The position numbers were made by a program, and so were the translations under genes. Shown here in pieces: positions 15,066 through 22,349 of a stretch of 27,067 nucleotides of DNA. The notes under the pieces are model-generated. The model saw only the letters and a list, made by a program, of their open reading frames with translations, had not been told where the DNA came from and searched no databases. Origin of the DNA: an uncultured Campylobacter sp. (GTDB lineage: Bacteria; Campylobacterota; Campylobacteria; Campylobacterales; Campylobacteraceae). The stretch spans positions 1-27,067 of the forward strand of contig NZ_CALHHX010000222.1 of assembly GCF_938030685.1 (NCBI RefSeq), read 5' to 3'. Each line of letters begins with the position of its first letter. The first letter of the stretch is position 1.

Positions 15066-15338
15066 TTAGACGTAGGTGTTAGGAGAGCGAAAGATCTCGC
15101 CCTCGCCTAGACTCTCGCTTTTAGCCATACAGGTTTTGCAGATGCGGTAGAAAAGGACTTTGTCGGTTTTGGGCTCGATTATGCGGGCAATGCGTTCTTT
15201 TATCAAGATGTATTCGCGCTCGGAAACGTCAAGCTCAAACACCGAGTAGTTCGCCCGCAGCCCGTAGCCCTCCAGCAGGGCGGCGAGCTTGTTGCGGCGC
15301 TTAGTCTCGCAGACGTCGTAGCAGATGATTAAATTCAT
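15066..15338 (-). CDS. cas2: Cas2 adaptation endonuclease-like protein
   Basis: This 90-residue protein opens MNLIICYDVCETKRRNKL, with D8 in the conserved ferredoxin-fold strand, followed by GLRANYSVFELDVSE, both typical of Cas2. Cas2 bridges Cas1 dimers in the spacer-integration complex. The RBS GGGAG is just before the ATG. The gene follows RT-cas1 by 21 bases and its stop faces the leader. Length is normal for the family. Confidence 0.96.
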   Translation of the reverse strand: MNLIICYDVCETKRRNKLAALLEGYGLRANYSVFELDVSEREYILIKERIARIIEPKTDKVLFYRICKTCMAKSESLGEGEIFRSPNTYV

Positions 15339-15359
15339 TGAAATCTCCCTATGAAAGGC

Positions 15360-17531
15360 TTATATTTTTCGTTTTGCGTTACGGCGTTTTTCAGGGCGTA
15401 CGGCCTGCTTGTCTATAATGTCCTGTGCTTTTAGCTTCTCGCCGCGATACTCGGTATAAGCGAAGAGCTTTTCGTTTACGTTTTTGGCGATATTTTGTCT
15501 GGTCGAAACGGACAGGAGCCCGTCTTTTATCTCAAAGGGCTCGTTTTTATTCACCATCGAGATTATGGCGCGATCGACGATGAAGGCTCGAAATTCCTCG
15601 ATGAGATCGAAGGCAAGAGTGGGCTTTTGCTCATCGAGTGCGTGTAGGTATGAGACATGAGGCGAGAGACCCGCAGCGGCGATGGATTTTAAAATTTTTG
15701 AATAGAGGATCGCATAGCCATAGTTTAGAGCAGAATTTACGATGTCGATAGCGCCCTGCGTCACTCGCGCACTAAAGCCAAACTCGTAGTCGATCGCTTT
15801 TGCGATAGCCTGCCAGTAGGAGTTTGCGGCGCTTCCTTCAAAGCCCATAAGCTCGCTTACGCTTGCGGCGCCAGGGACGCGGAGCTTTAAAATTTCTTGC
15901 ATCGCTTTAATTTCGGCGCCTAGATTTTTATGGTATTTGCCTAGATATTTTAGATAGTTGATCTGATTTTTTAGCTTGCCGATGATAAACTGCTGGGCGA
16001 TGCGGAGCGATTTTTTAGTCGTTAACAGCGAAATTTGCGAAGCGGCGGTTTTGGGTATGGCGGAATTTGCGCTAATGAGCGTGGCGTAGCTAAGATTAGT
16101 CTTTTCGTCGATAAAATTTATGGAAATTTTCTTTTTGGCACACTCTTTGATGACGGCGGAGCTAAGCGAAATTTGAGCGTTTATGATGATCTGGCTGATT
16201 TGATTTATGGGGAATTTGTGCTTGATAGCGCCTTTGCTTTTTAGCACGAGCTTTCCTTGCGACAGAGCGAGGAAGTAAAAAGGCGTCGTGATGTGGATAA
16301 CGGAGCTTTGCGAGAAGGTTTTTAGGTATTCGCGCTTTTTAGCCTCAAGGGCGTTTTGGACGGATTTGACGGCGGGACGCTTGGCGTTTTTAAAGTAGGT
16401 TAGAATTTTAGCCTTTTTAGCCGTTTTGCCTGGCTCGTAAGGGAAGTTTAGGTTGATTAAGGCTTCTGCTAGCGTCCGCTTGTCTGCGGTTTTTAGAAAT
16501 CTGCGTATTAGGCTCGTTACGACCTCGCCAAAATGCAAGCAAAACCTATCTTTTTGCGAAGACGAGAAAAGCTTAAGCGAAATGGCTTTTAGATGATACA
16601 CATAGGCGTTTAAATTTTCTACGCTTTGGCTTATCGCTTGCTTTTTGGCAGAGCCTGCGAGCTTGGCTAGAATGCGCTTAAATTTTTCCTCGCCGATACT
16701 TAAATTTGCGCCCTTAAAGCTTACGCCCAAAAAGGCAAATTCGCTATCTTTGCCGTGAATGGAGGTTTTGGCTTCGTTTAGAGATAAGCTTATGGTTTTT
16801 AAAAAATCTTTCAGGCGCGTAAGCCCTCTCTCGGCGGCTTCATATGAAACAAAAAACATAACGAAATCATCGGCGTATCTGACGAATTCTACGCCCGAGT
16901 TTTCTAAAAATTTATCCATTTGATTTAGGTAGATATTCGAAAGTAGCGGGCTTAGGACGTCTCCTTGATGAACGCCTTTTGCATGAGCGCGGTAATCAAA
17001 GCGCTCAAAAATTCCGTTTTTGATCCAAAGCTCGACGAGCCTAATGATACGGGAGTCGCGAATGTTTGCGCGTAAAATTTCAAGCAATTTTTCGTGATCG
17101 ATATTTTCAAAGAAATCTTTGATGTCGGTTTTGACGGCGAAGCTGAAAATTTTAAAAAAATCGCGAGCGCGAAAGATCGTGTTAGCATAGAATTTGCCGT
17201 TTCGATAAGCATAAGAGCGGTTTGAAAAGCTTTTATCAAAATAGCCTGAAAGCTCGCGAGTGAGGATATTTTGCGCAAATTTATCTTTTAGCGAGGGGAT
17301 GGCAAGCTTGCGCAGCTCGTCTTTGTTTTCTTTGGGGATAAATGCTCGTTTTAAGGGCTGAGGCGAATATGAAAGACTAAAAATTTCGTCCTTTAGCTCG
17401 GCATAAAATACGTCCGTGCAAATATCATCAGCGCTAAGTCCGTCAAGCCCTAAAGCCGTGCGCTTTAGCCTTTTTAGCGCGTATTCAAAGGCGCCTGCGG
17501 TAAAAATATCCTCTAAGTTTAGATCAAACAT
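15360..17531 (-). CDS. cas1: Reverse transcriptase-Cas1 fusion
   Basis: This 723-residue fusion has two parts. The RT part (about 20-345) resembles group II intron RTs: TDIKDFF at 135-141 gives the first catalytic Asp (D136), QGDVLSP is at 189-195, and YADD at 219-222 is the active-site motif. The Cas1 part (about 410-715) has GFEGSAANSYW with E565, YLHALDEQ with H630, and AFDLIEEFR with D642, the expected Glu-His-Asp set. There is no N-terminal Cas6 domain, unlike some three-part fusions; cas6 is a separate gene just upstream. In characterised RT-Cas1 systems spacers can be taken from RNA. All catalytic residues I can check are intact. RBS AAGGAGG precedes the ATG. Confidence 0.96.
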   Translation of the reverse strand: MFDLNLEDIFTAGAFEYALKRLKRTALGLDGLSADDICTDVFYAELKDEIFSLSYSPQPLKRAFIPKENKDELRKLAIPSLKDKFAQNILTRELSGYFDKSFSNRSYAYRNGKFYANTIFRARDFFKIFSFAVKTDIKDFFENIDHEKLLEILRANIRDSRIIRLVELWIKNGIFERFDYRAHAKGVHQGDVLSPLLSNIYLNQMDKFLENSGVEFVRYADDFVMFFVSYEAAERGLTRLKDFLKTISLSLNEAKTSIHGKDSEFAFLGVSFKGANLSIGEEKFKRILAKLAGSAKKQAISQSVENLNAYVYHLKAISLKLFSSSQKDRFCLHFGEVVTSLIRRFLKTADKRTLAEALINLNFPYEPGKTAKKAKILTYFKNAKRPAVKSVQNALEAKKREYLKTFSQSSVIHITTPFYFLALSQGKLVLKSKGAIKHKFPINQISQIIINAQISLSSAVIKECAKKKISINFIDEKTNLSYATLISANSAIPKTAASQISLLTTKKSLRIAQQFIIGKLKNQINYLKYLGKYHKNLGAEIKAMQEILKLRVPGAASVSELMGFEGSAANSYWQAIAKAIDYEFGFSARVTQGAIDIVNSALNYGYAILYSKILKSIAAAGLSPHVSYLHALDEQKPTLAFDLIEEFRAFIVDRAIISMVNKNEPFEIKDGLLSVSTRQNIAKNVNEKLFAYTEYRGEKLKAQDIIDKQAVRPEKRRNAKRKI

Positions 17532-17652
17532 GACGCCTCCTTGTCATTGCATTTAGCTAGTAAATATCGAGCAAAACGCGCCGATACCGTAACCCACGGC
17601 GAAATTTATCCGCTCTGTAACTCGCGGCAAAATTTGAATTCTGCGGTACAAT

Positions 17653-18465
17653 TTAAATCCGCTCTGCCCTTATCTTGCCTAGTCCGAAAACCGTGCTTTT
17701 GCCGACTCCGGTAATTTGGGCGAGTTGCAAAAGCTTTACCGAGCGCTCATCAAGCCCGAAAACTCGCATCCATCCGATCACGCCGCCAAATTGCATCTTG
17801 GTGTGCTGGCGGTTTGAGTAGCGATTGATGTCGTAAAAGCACAAATCCTGCTCGAAGCGGCGGAATTTTACCTCGAATTTATCTATAGCCCTGCCCGTTA
17901 TGTTCTCAAATCTCATAGCGATTTGACGGATAAAGGACTTAAAGTCGATCTCGCAGCGGACGAGGACGTTTTTTTGCTTTATACGAAGCGGAGTAAGAAG
18001 CGAAATTTCATAATCGCCCGCAGCAAAATCGGGCGTGAAATTTAGCATTTCAACTTTATTTGAAAGTAGAGATTTAGGCTCTACGATTTCGCCGTTTAGA
18101 GTAAAATTTGAAAATTTAAACTTGCGTCTGCTTACCTCAAGCCCGATTTCTTGCATATTTGCAATAGCGATAGCGACGTGAGGCAGGTAGCACGCGGCGT
18201 GCTCAAAAAGTAAAATTTTAAAATCAAAGCTCTTTTGATTAAGATCGATATCTAGCCTGAAATTTGGCGTATCGGATACATTTTCAAAAAATTCATTATA
18301 CGCACATTCGCCGAAGATGTCGCATTTCTCGCAGCTTGCACTTACGAAAGGACAACTCGCCTTTCTAAGAGCATATCCAAAAGCGCCCCTGATCGCCGAG
18401 CCGATAAAAGGATGCGAGGGCTTTAAGTCGGTGCCGCAAATGCCTAGCTCTAAATATTTAAGCAT
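17653..18465 (-). CDS. cas6: Cas6 crRNA-processing endoribonuclease
   Basis: This 270-residue protein is of the COG5551 type. The N-terminal half has IGSAIRGAFGYALRK and a four-Cys cluster, C38, C45, C48 and C54 (in CPFVSASCEKCDIFGEC), possibly a zinc site. The C-terminal half has the conserved YSNRQHTKMQFGGVIGWM and the glycine-rich loop GVGKSTVFGLGKIR. Cas6 cuts the array transcript in each repeat, leaving the 8-nt tag. It is the first gene of the adaptation operon, 121 bases before RT-cas1, and its own promoter is visible at 18492. The 121-base gap carries no gene. Confidence 0.93.
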   Translation of the reverse strand: MLKYLELGICGTDLKPSHPFIGSAIRGAFGYALRKASCPFVSASCEKCDIFGECAYNEFFENVSDTPNFRLDIDLNQKSFDFKILLFEHAACYLPHVAIAIANMQEIGLEVSRRKFKFSNFTLNGEIVEPKSLLSNKVEMLNFTPDFAAGDYEISLLTPLRIKQKNVLVRCEIDFKSFIRQIAMRFENITGRAIDKFEVKFRRFEQDLCFYDINRYSNRQHTKMQFGGVIGWMRVFGLDERSVKLLQLAQITGVGKSTVFGLGKIRAERI

Positions 18466-18491
18466 GAATGACCTTTTGTATTTTTGAGAAA

Positions 18492-18497
18492 ATTATA
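18492..18497 (-). promoter_or_regulatory. -10 element of the cas6-RT-cas1-cas2 operon
   Basis: The minus strand reads TATAGTATAATTTTC, with TATAAT 27 bases before the cas6 ATG and an A+T-rich upstream stretch. Confidence 0.6.
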
Positions 18498-18723
18498 CTA
18501 TAAAATGAGCTTTTGTGTTTTAGACTAGCCAAGACACTCACCTAATTGCCGGCAATTAAGAGCGAATTTTATCTTGGCGAGCATTTGAATTTAGGTTGCA
18601 TAAAGACACGCCAATAAGATAAATTTTATGCTTTTGCCAATTTTCATTATTTTTCAAGTATAAGTAAGATATAATCTCGAACTTTTTTGAGATGCCGTTG
18701 CACTCTTAAAGGTAATTTGAAGA
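18498..18723. other. Gene-free stretch with nested inverted repeats
   Basis: Between the cas6 promoter and the tRNA there is no gene. A perfect 16-bp palindrome TAATTGCCGGCAATTA (18543-18558) lies inside a wider inverted pair GCCAAGA / TCTTGGC (18528-18534 and 18572-18578). A related sequence, CGCCAATAAGATAAATTTTA, follows near 18609. A plus-strand TATAAT is at 18670-18675. The palindromes could be a regulator site for the adaptation operon. Confidence 0.45.
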
Positions 18724-18800
18724 TGGTGTCAAGAGAGAGACTTGAACTCTCGACCTCCGGCTTATGAGACCAGCGCTCTAACCAGCTGAGCTACCTTGAC
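18724..18800 (-). tRNA. tRNA-Met (CAT anticodon)
   Basis: A 77-base cloverleaf ends in encoded CCA. The acceptor arms GTCAAGG and TCTTGAC pair with one G-T. The D arm is AGCTCAGCTGGTTAGAGC. The anticodon arm is CTGGT-CTCATAA-GCCGG with CAT, and the T arm is GAGAGTTCAAGTCTCTC. The CAT anticodon and body suit elongator Met; a lysidine-modified Ile tRNA cannot be ruled out by eye. Its 3' end faces the CRISPR region, a common side for island insertion. Confidence 0.95.
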
Positions 18801-18867
18801 ACGAAAGAAATGGGAAGTATAGCTAAATATTCTTATTTTTAATTGAAACACTTTAAAAGGAGAGAAA

Positions 18868-19431
18868 ATGAATGCAGCTTTGATTTTATTAGTCGTCATA
18901 GTTTTGTTAGTTTTGGCGTTAGTGGGCGTTTATAACTCGTTCATCGCCAAGCGTAACCAGGTGCGAAATATCGCCTCTACCGTTGATACGCAGCTTAAAA
19001 AGCGCTACGACCTCATCCCAAATTTAGTTAGCGCCACGCGCGAATATATGAGCCACGAAAACTCCGTGCTAACGCGCGTTAGCGAACTTCGCTCGCAAGC
19101 GATCAACGCGGCTTCTAACGCGGATAAATTTAAGCTAAATAGCGAAATTTCGGCTCTTTTGGGGCAGATCCGCATTGCGGTAGAGGCGTATCCGAATCTC
19201 AAGGCTAACGAATCGTTTGCCAAGCTACAAAACGCGTTAGGCGAGTGCGAGGAGCAGATCAGTGCCGCACGCCGCGCTTATAACGGTGCCGTTACGGTTT
19301 ATAATAACGCTTGCGAGATGTTTCCTACTAACATCATCGCTAGCGTTTTTAACTTCGCCAAGGCAGAATTTTTCGCCGCCAGTGAGCAAGAAAAGCAAGC
19401 TCCGAACGTTTCTGAGCTTTTCAAAAAATAG
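18868..19431 (+). CDS. lemA: LemA family membrane protein
   Basis: This 187-residue protein has an N-terminal membrane helix (about 4-24, ALILLVVIVLLVLALVGV) and then the LemA signature: YNSFIAKRNQVRN, then KKRYDLIPNLVSATREYMSHE. It continues as a long helical bundle and ends near FAASEQEKQAPNVSEL. LemA proteins are tail-out membrane proteins of unclear role. The start has a strong RBS, AAAAGGAG. It is the first plus-strand gene after the CRISPR block and is followed by a perfect palindrome, so it seems to be monocistronic here, without the DUF3137 partner that often follows it. Confidence 0.93.
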   Translation: MNAALILLVVIVLLVLALVGVYNSFIAKRNQVRNIASTVDTQLKKRYDLIPNLVSATREYMSHENSVLTRVSELRSQAINAASNADKFKLNSEISALLGQIRIAVEAYPNLKANESFAKLQNALGECEEQISAARRAYNGAVTVYNNACEMFPTNIIASVFNFAKAEFFAASEQEKQAPNVSELFKK

Positions 19432-19446
19432 GCGCTAGAGTAGGAA

Positions 19447-19480
19447 ATTTGCGATAAAATTTTAAAATTTTATCGCAAAT
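19447..19480. terminator. 34-bp perfect palindrome after lemA
   Basis: The half-site ATTTGCGATAAAATTTT is followed at once by its exact complement. It lies 15 bases after the lemA stop. As RNA it would fold into a long A+U-rich hairpin; with no T-run it is a probable but not classical terminator, and could act on both strands. Confidence 0.55.
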
Positions 19481-19745
19481 AATGCCGAGCGTTGCAAGGC
19501 TAAATTTTATAGCGAGCAAAATACAGCGGGTGCAAAGCATGCGGTTTTAAATAGGCTTGCTTCGTGCCCCGCGTGCTCGTCATCTCGTTTGAGCTATTTT
19601 GCGGTGTGCGGCACTTAGAATTTTAACAATAAAATTTTACGAAATTTATTTGATTCGTATTTTCTCGGCGCCAGAAGCTCGTTTTAATAAATGGCGCAAC
19701 GCTAAATTTAAAAGTCTAAATTTCGCAGTGCAAATTTTGCCTAGA
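19481..19745. other. Intergenic stretch, no gene seen
   Basis: Between the lemA palindrome and the structured region after ybaK I see no ribosome-binding site with a convincing frame on either strand, only AAATTT-rich DNA. Confidence 0.4.
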
Positions 19746-19791
19746 TTGCCACAGGCGTTACTTATACAAGCGGTGGCAAAAAGTAACGCCT
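19746..19791 (-). terminator. Interlocked inverted repeats after ybaK
   Basis: Two inverted pairs interleave: TTGCCAC (19746-19752) with GTGGCAA (19773-19779), and AGGCGTTACTT (19753-19763) with AAGTAACGCCT (19781-19791). They begin 3 bases after the ybaK stop on the minus strand. The 11-bp hairpin may terminate the long minus-strand operon; the order of arms also allows a pseudoknot or alternative folds. Confidence 0.55.
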
Positions 19792-19793
19792 CG

Positions 19794-20267
19794 TTAGTCG
19801 TGAGTAATTTTACAAATTTGCGCCTCGGTCGCGACTGCGAGGTCCTTCGGCGCGAGGGCAATCTGTTTTCCGCGCACGCCCGCGCTAACGTAAATTTTCT
19901 CCTGCGTTAGCGCTTTTTCATCGATGAAAGTGCGGAAGTGCTTTTTCATCCCAAGCGGCGAGCAACCGCCCCTGACGTAGCCCGTGACCTTTTGCAAATC
20001 CTTCAAATCCATCAGCTCGCAGCGCTTTGCCCCGCAGAGATGCGCGAGCGCCTTGAGGTCCAAATTTAGATCACCTTGCAGGCAGGCCACGACGTATTCG
20101 TGATCCGCCGTACAGACTATTGTTTTATAAACCCGCTCGATCGGCTCGCTCACGCTGTTTGCAACATGCACCGCGTCTAAATTTAAAGGATCAACCGCAT
20201 ATTCTTTAATCTCGTAGGGGATTTTCAGACCGTCCAGTACGCGCGCGGCGTTTGTCTTTGAGCTCAT
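19794..20267 (-). CDS. ybaK: YbaK/EbsC-type Cys-tRNA(Pro) deacylase
   Basis: This 157-residue protein has KTNAARVLDGLKIPYEIKEY at the start, YKTIVCTADHEYVVACLQGD in the centre, and VRGGCSPLGMKKHFRTFID with the GGxSPxG-type loop, all features of YbaK/YeaK editing proteins. These hydrolyse misacylated Cys-tRNA(Pro) in the cytoplasm. It is the last gene of a minus-strand run, 19 bases after rluB. Length is normal. Confidence 0.92.
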   Translation of the reverse strand: MSSKTNAARVLDGLKIPYEIKEYAVDPLNLDAVHVANSVSEPIERVYKTIVCTADHEYVVACLQGDLNLDLKALAHLCGAKRCELMDLKDLQKVTGYVRGGCSPLGMKKHFRTFIDEKALTQEKIYVSAGVRGKQIALAPKDLAVATEAQICKITHD

Positions 20268-20286
20268 TTCGCCTCTTTTCTTAAAT

Positions 20287-21057
20287 TTAATAGCGGATTT
20301 TGTTTTCTTTCAGAAAATCGCGCAGATCTTCGTATTCGCTCTGATTGAAATAGCGCCATTTGCCGGGCTTTAGCGTTCCAAGCGTCATCCTACCGAATGC
20401 CGTGCGCTTAAGTTCCACGACGTCTAGATCGAAGTAGCCGAAAAATCTACGCAACTCGCGATTTTGACCTTCGTTGATGATCGCTTTGATCTTCGTATAG
20501 CCGCCGCTGCTAGGCATTATGCGGTAGCCCAAAAAGGGCTTAAATTCCATCGATTTGATCTTGCTTTTGGCGTGCGCGCCCTTGCTTGCGTCTGCGGCGA
20601 AAAAGCCCTCGCGGATCGCCGTTACCACCTCATCCTCCACCTCACCTTTTACCTTTAGATAGTACTCCCGCTCGATGTCGCTGTTCATCAGCGCCGTAGC
20701 GATCGCGGGCGCATCGGTCAGCAGCAAAAGCCCCTCGCTTGCAAAATCCAAACGCCCTACGCTAACAAATCTACTAAATCCCTCAGGCAAGCTATCGTAA
20801 ATCGTCCGCCTGCCGCGATCGTCCTTTTTAGTAACTAACTCGCCTTTGCGTTTGTTATAAACGATCATCGTGAATTCCGTCTTAGGCTTAATGAGGCGCG
20901 AGCCTATGCGGATCTTCTCCTCGCCGCTAACCTCTATAAAATCGCTAACGACGCGACCGTTAATGCTAACCTTGCCCTGCTTGATCAGCTCGTCCGCCTC
21001 ACGGCGTGAGTAGCCGGTGTTGTGGGAGATAAATTTATTCAGACGCATCTTTTGCAT
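20287..21057 (-). CDS. rluB: RsuA/RluB-family rRNA pseudouridine synthase
   Basis: This 256-residue protein has an S4 RNA-binding domain at about 4-50 (RLNKFISHNTGYSRREADELI). The catalytic domain has SVGRLDFASEGLLLLTD, in which D104 is the catalytic Asp, and ends with EGQNRELRRFF, the conserved RNRQIRRM-like motif. It converts a uridine of 23S rRNA (RluB-like) to pseudouridine; RsuA or RluE relatives are close, so the exact target is unsure. The ATG overlaps the kdsD stop by one base (TAATG). A second ATG three codons later is the better match to the usual family start. Confidence 0.87.
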   Translation of the reverse strand: MQKMRLNKFISHNTGYSRREADELIKQGKVSINGRVVSDFIEVSGEEKIRIGSRLIKPKTEFTMIVYNKRKGELVTKKDDRGRRTIYDSLPEGFSRFVSVGRLDFASEGLLLLTDAPAIATALMNSDIEREYYLKVKGEVEDEVVTAIREGFFAADASKGAHAKSKIKSMEFKPFLGYRIMPSSGGYTKIKAIINEGQNRELRRFFGYFDLDVVELKRTAFGRMTLGTLKPGKWRYFNQSEYEDLRDFLKENKIRY

Positions 21058-22019
21058 TATTTTAGCCCCAGGCTCGTTAGATCATGGATATGCAAGATCC
21101 CCGCAGGCACGCCGTTTTCGACTACGGGCAGGACTTGGATTTTAAATTGCTCGATCAAATTTAGCGCATCTATTGCGAGCATATTTTTATCGTCCAGCAT
21201 TTTAGGATTTTTGGTGGCATATTTTAGCGCGCCGTCATTGATGTCAAAATCCTCTCGCATCAGTGCGCGGCGCAGATCGCCGTCGCTTAGGATCGCCTCA
21301 AGCGCGCCCTTTTCATCCACTAACAAAACGGTGCCGAGCTTTCCGTGCGTCATAACGTCGATAGCTTGTTTTAGGCTGGCGTTACGTCTTGCGAGCGGCA
21401 AATTTTTGCTTTGCATCACATCTTTTACTTTGACAAAAAGCCGCTTGCCGAGGCTTCCGCCGGGATGGAAATTTGCAAAATCCTCTTTGCCGAATCTACG
21501 CTGCCTCATCAAACAGATCGCTAACGCGTCGCCTAACGCAAGTGTTAGCGTCGTAGAAACCGTCGGCGCGGCGCCTAGGGGACAAGCCTCTTTGACGATA
21601 TTTAGGCTTATGAACTCATCGCTAACCTTGCCGAGCGAGCTGTTTTTATCGCGCGCCATCGCAATGATCTTCACGCCGAAGCGTTTGAGGTGAGGTAAAA
21701 TTCTAACCAGCTCCTCGCTCTCGCCGCTAAAGCTGATCGCAAGCACCATATCGTCCTTACCGATCATACCCAGATCGCCGTGCAGTGCCTCGGTAGGGTG
21801 GACAAAAAACGACGGCGTACCGGTGCTGGCAAGCGTCGCGGCGATCTTGGCGCCCACATGTCCGCTCTTGCCCACGCCGGTGACGATTACCTTGCCCTTG
21901 CAAGCAAGGATCAGACTTACGGCTCGCTCAATTTCGCTACCGATAAGATCCACATGCCGCAAAAGCTCCGCTCCTTCGAGCCTCAGCACCTCTCGTGCCG
22001 TATCTAAAATTTCACTCAT
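21057..22019 (-). CDS. kdsD: Arabinose-5-phosphate isomerase (KdsD/KpsF)
   Basis: This 320-residue enzyme interconverts ribulose 5-phosphate and arabinose 5-phosphate for Kdo and outer-membrane sugar synthesis. The SIS domain (about 30-170) has VTGVGKSGHVGAKIAATL, HPTEALHGDLGMI and ISFSGESEELV. Two CBS domains follow (about 196-320: VKDVMQSKN and HIHDLTSLGL). Size and order are normal. It is translationally coupled to rluB. A 330-base gap separates it from RNase J upstream. Confidence 0.95.
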   Translation of the reverse strand: MSEILDTAREVLRLEGAELLRHVDLIGSEIERAVSLILACKGKVIVTGVGKSGHVGAKIAATLASTGTPSFFVHPTEALHGDLGMIGKDDMVLAISFSGESEELVRILPHLKRFGVKIIAMARDKNSSLGKVSDEFISLNIVKEACPLGAAPTVSTTLTLALGDALAICLMRQRRFGKEDFANFHPGGSLGKRLFVKVKDVMQSKNLPLARRNASLKQAIDVMTHGKLGTVLLVDEKGALEAILSDGDLRRALMREDFDINDGALKYATKNPKMLDDKNMLAIDALNLIEQFKIQVLPVVENGVPAGILHIHDLTSLGLK

Positions 22020-22349
22020 TCAACCTTCTTTTTAAATTTGCCTTCATTTTGCGCCGCGCCTAAATTTGCGCTAGCTAAAATTTCGCACCTTAAAATTTAC
22101 GCCATAAAAAATTCTAACCTACAAAATCGCGCGCCCCCTACCTACTCGCCGCGAGCTTGCTAGACGCTCTTTAAATTTCGCTTTACACCGAAATTTTACT
22201 CTTAAAATTTTAACTCTTCACTTTAAAATTTCACGCTGCAAAGCCCGCTCACATCGCAAAATTTCACGCCCGAGCGCTAACCGGCGCCATTAAAATTTCA
22301 CTCGCCCGCCGCAGATCAAAGCCTCTTTGCGCGCTAAATTTAGCCGCGC
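22020..22349. other. Gene-free stretch dense in AAATTT words
   Basis: Between RNase J and kdsD on the minus strand there is no open frame. The word AAATTT occurs 11 times in 330 bases, mostly as TAAAATTTCRC or CTAAATTTG forms. No clear promoter or terminator is seen. Confidence 0.5.

Noticed and set aside
21022..21693. Plus-strand frame of 223 codons over kdsD
   Set aside because: It is a Ser/Leu-rich antisense shadow of a conserved isomerase.
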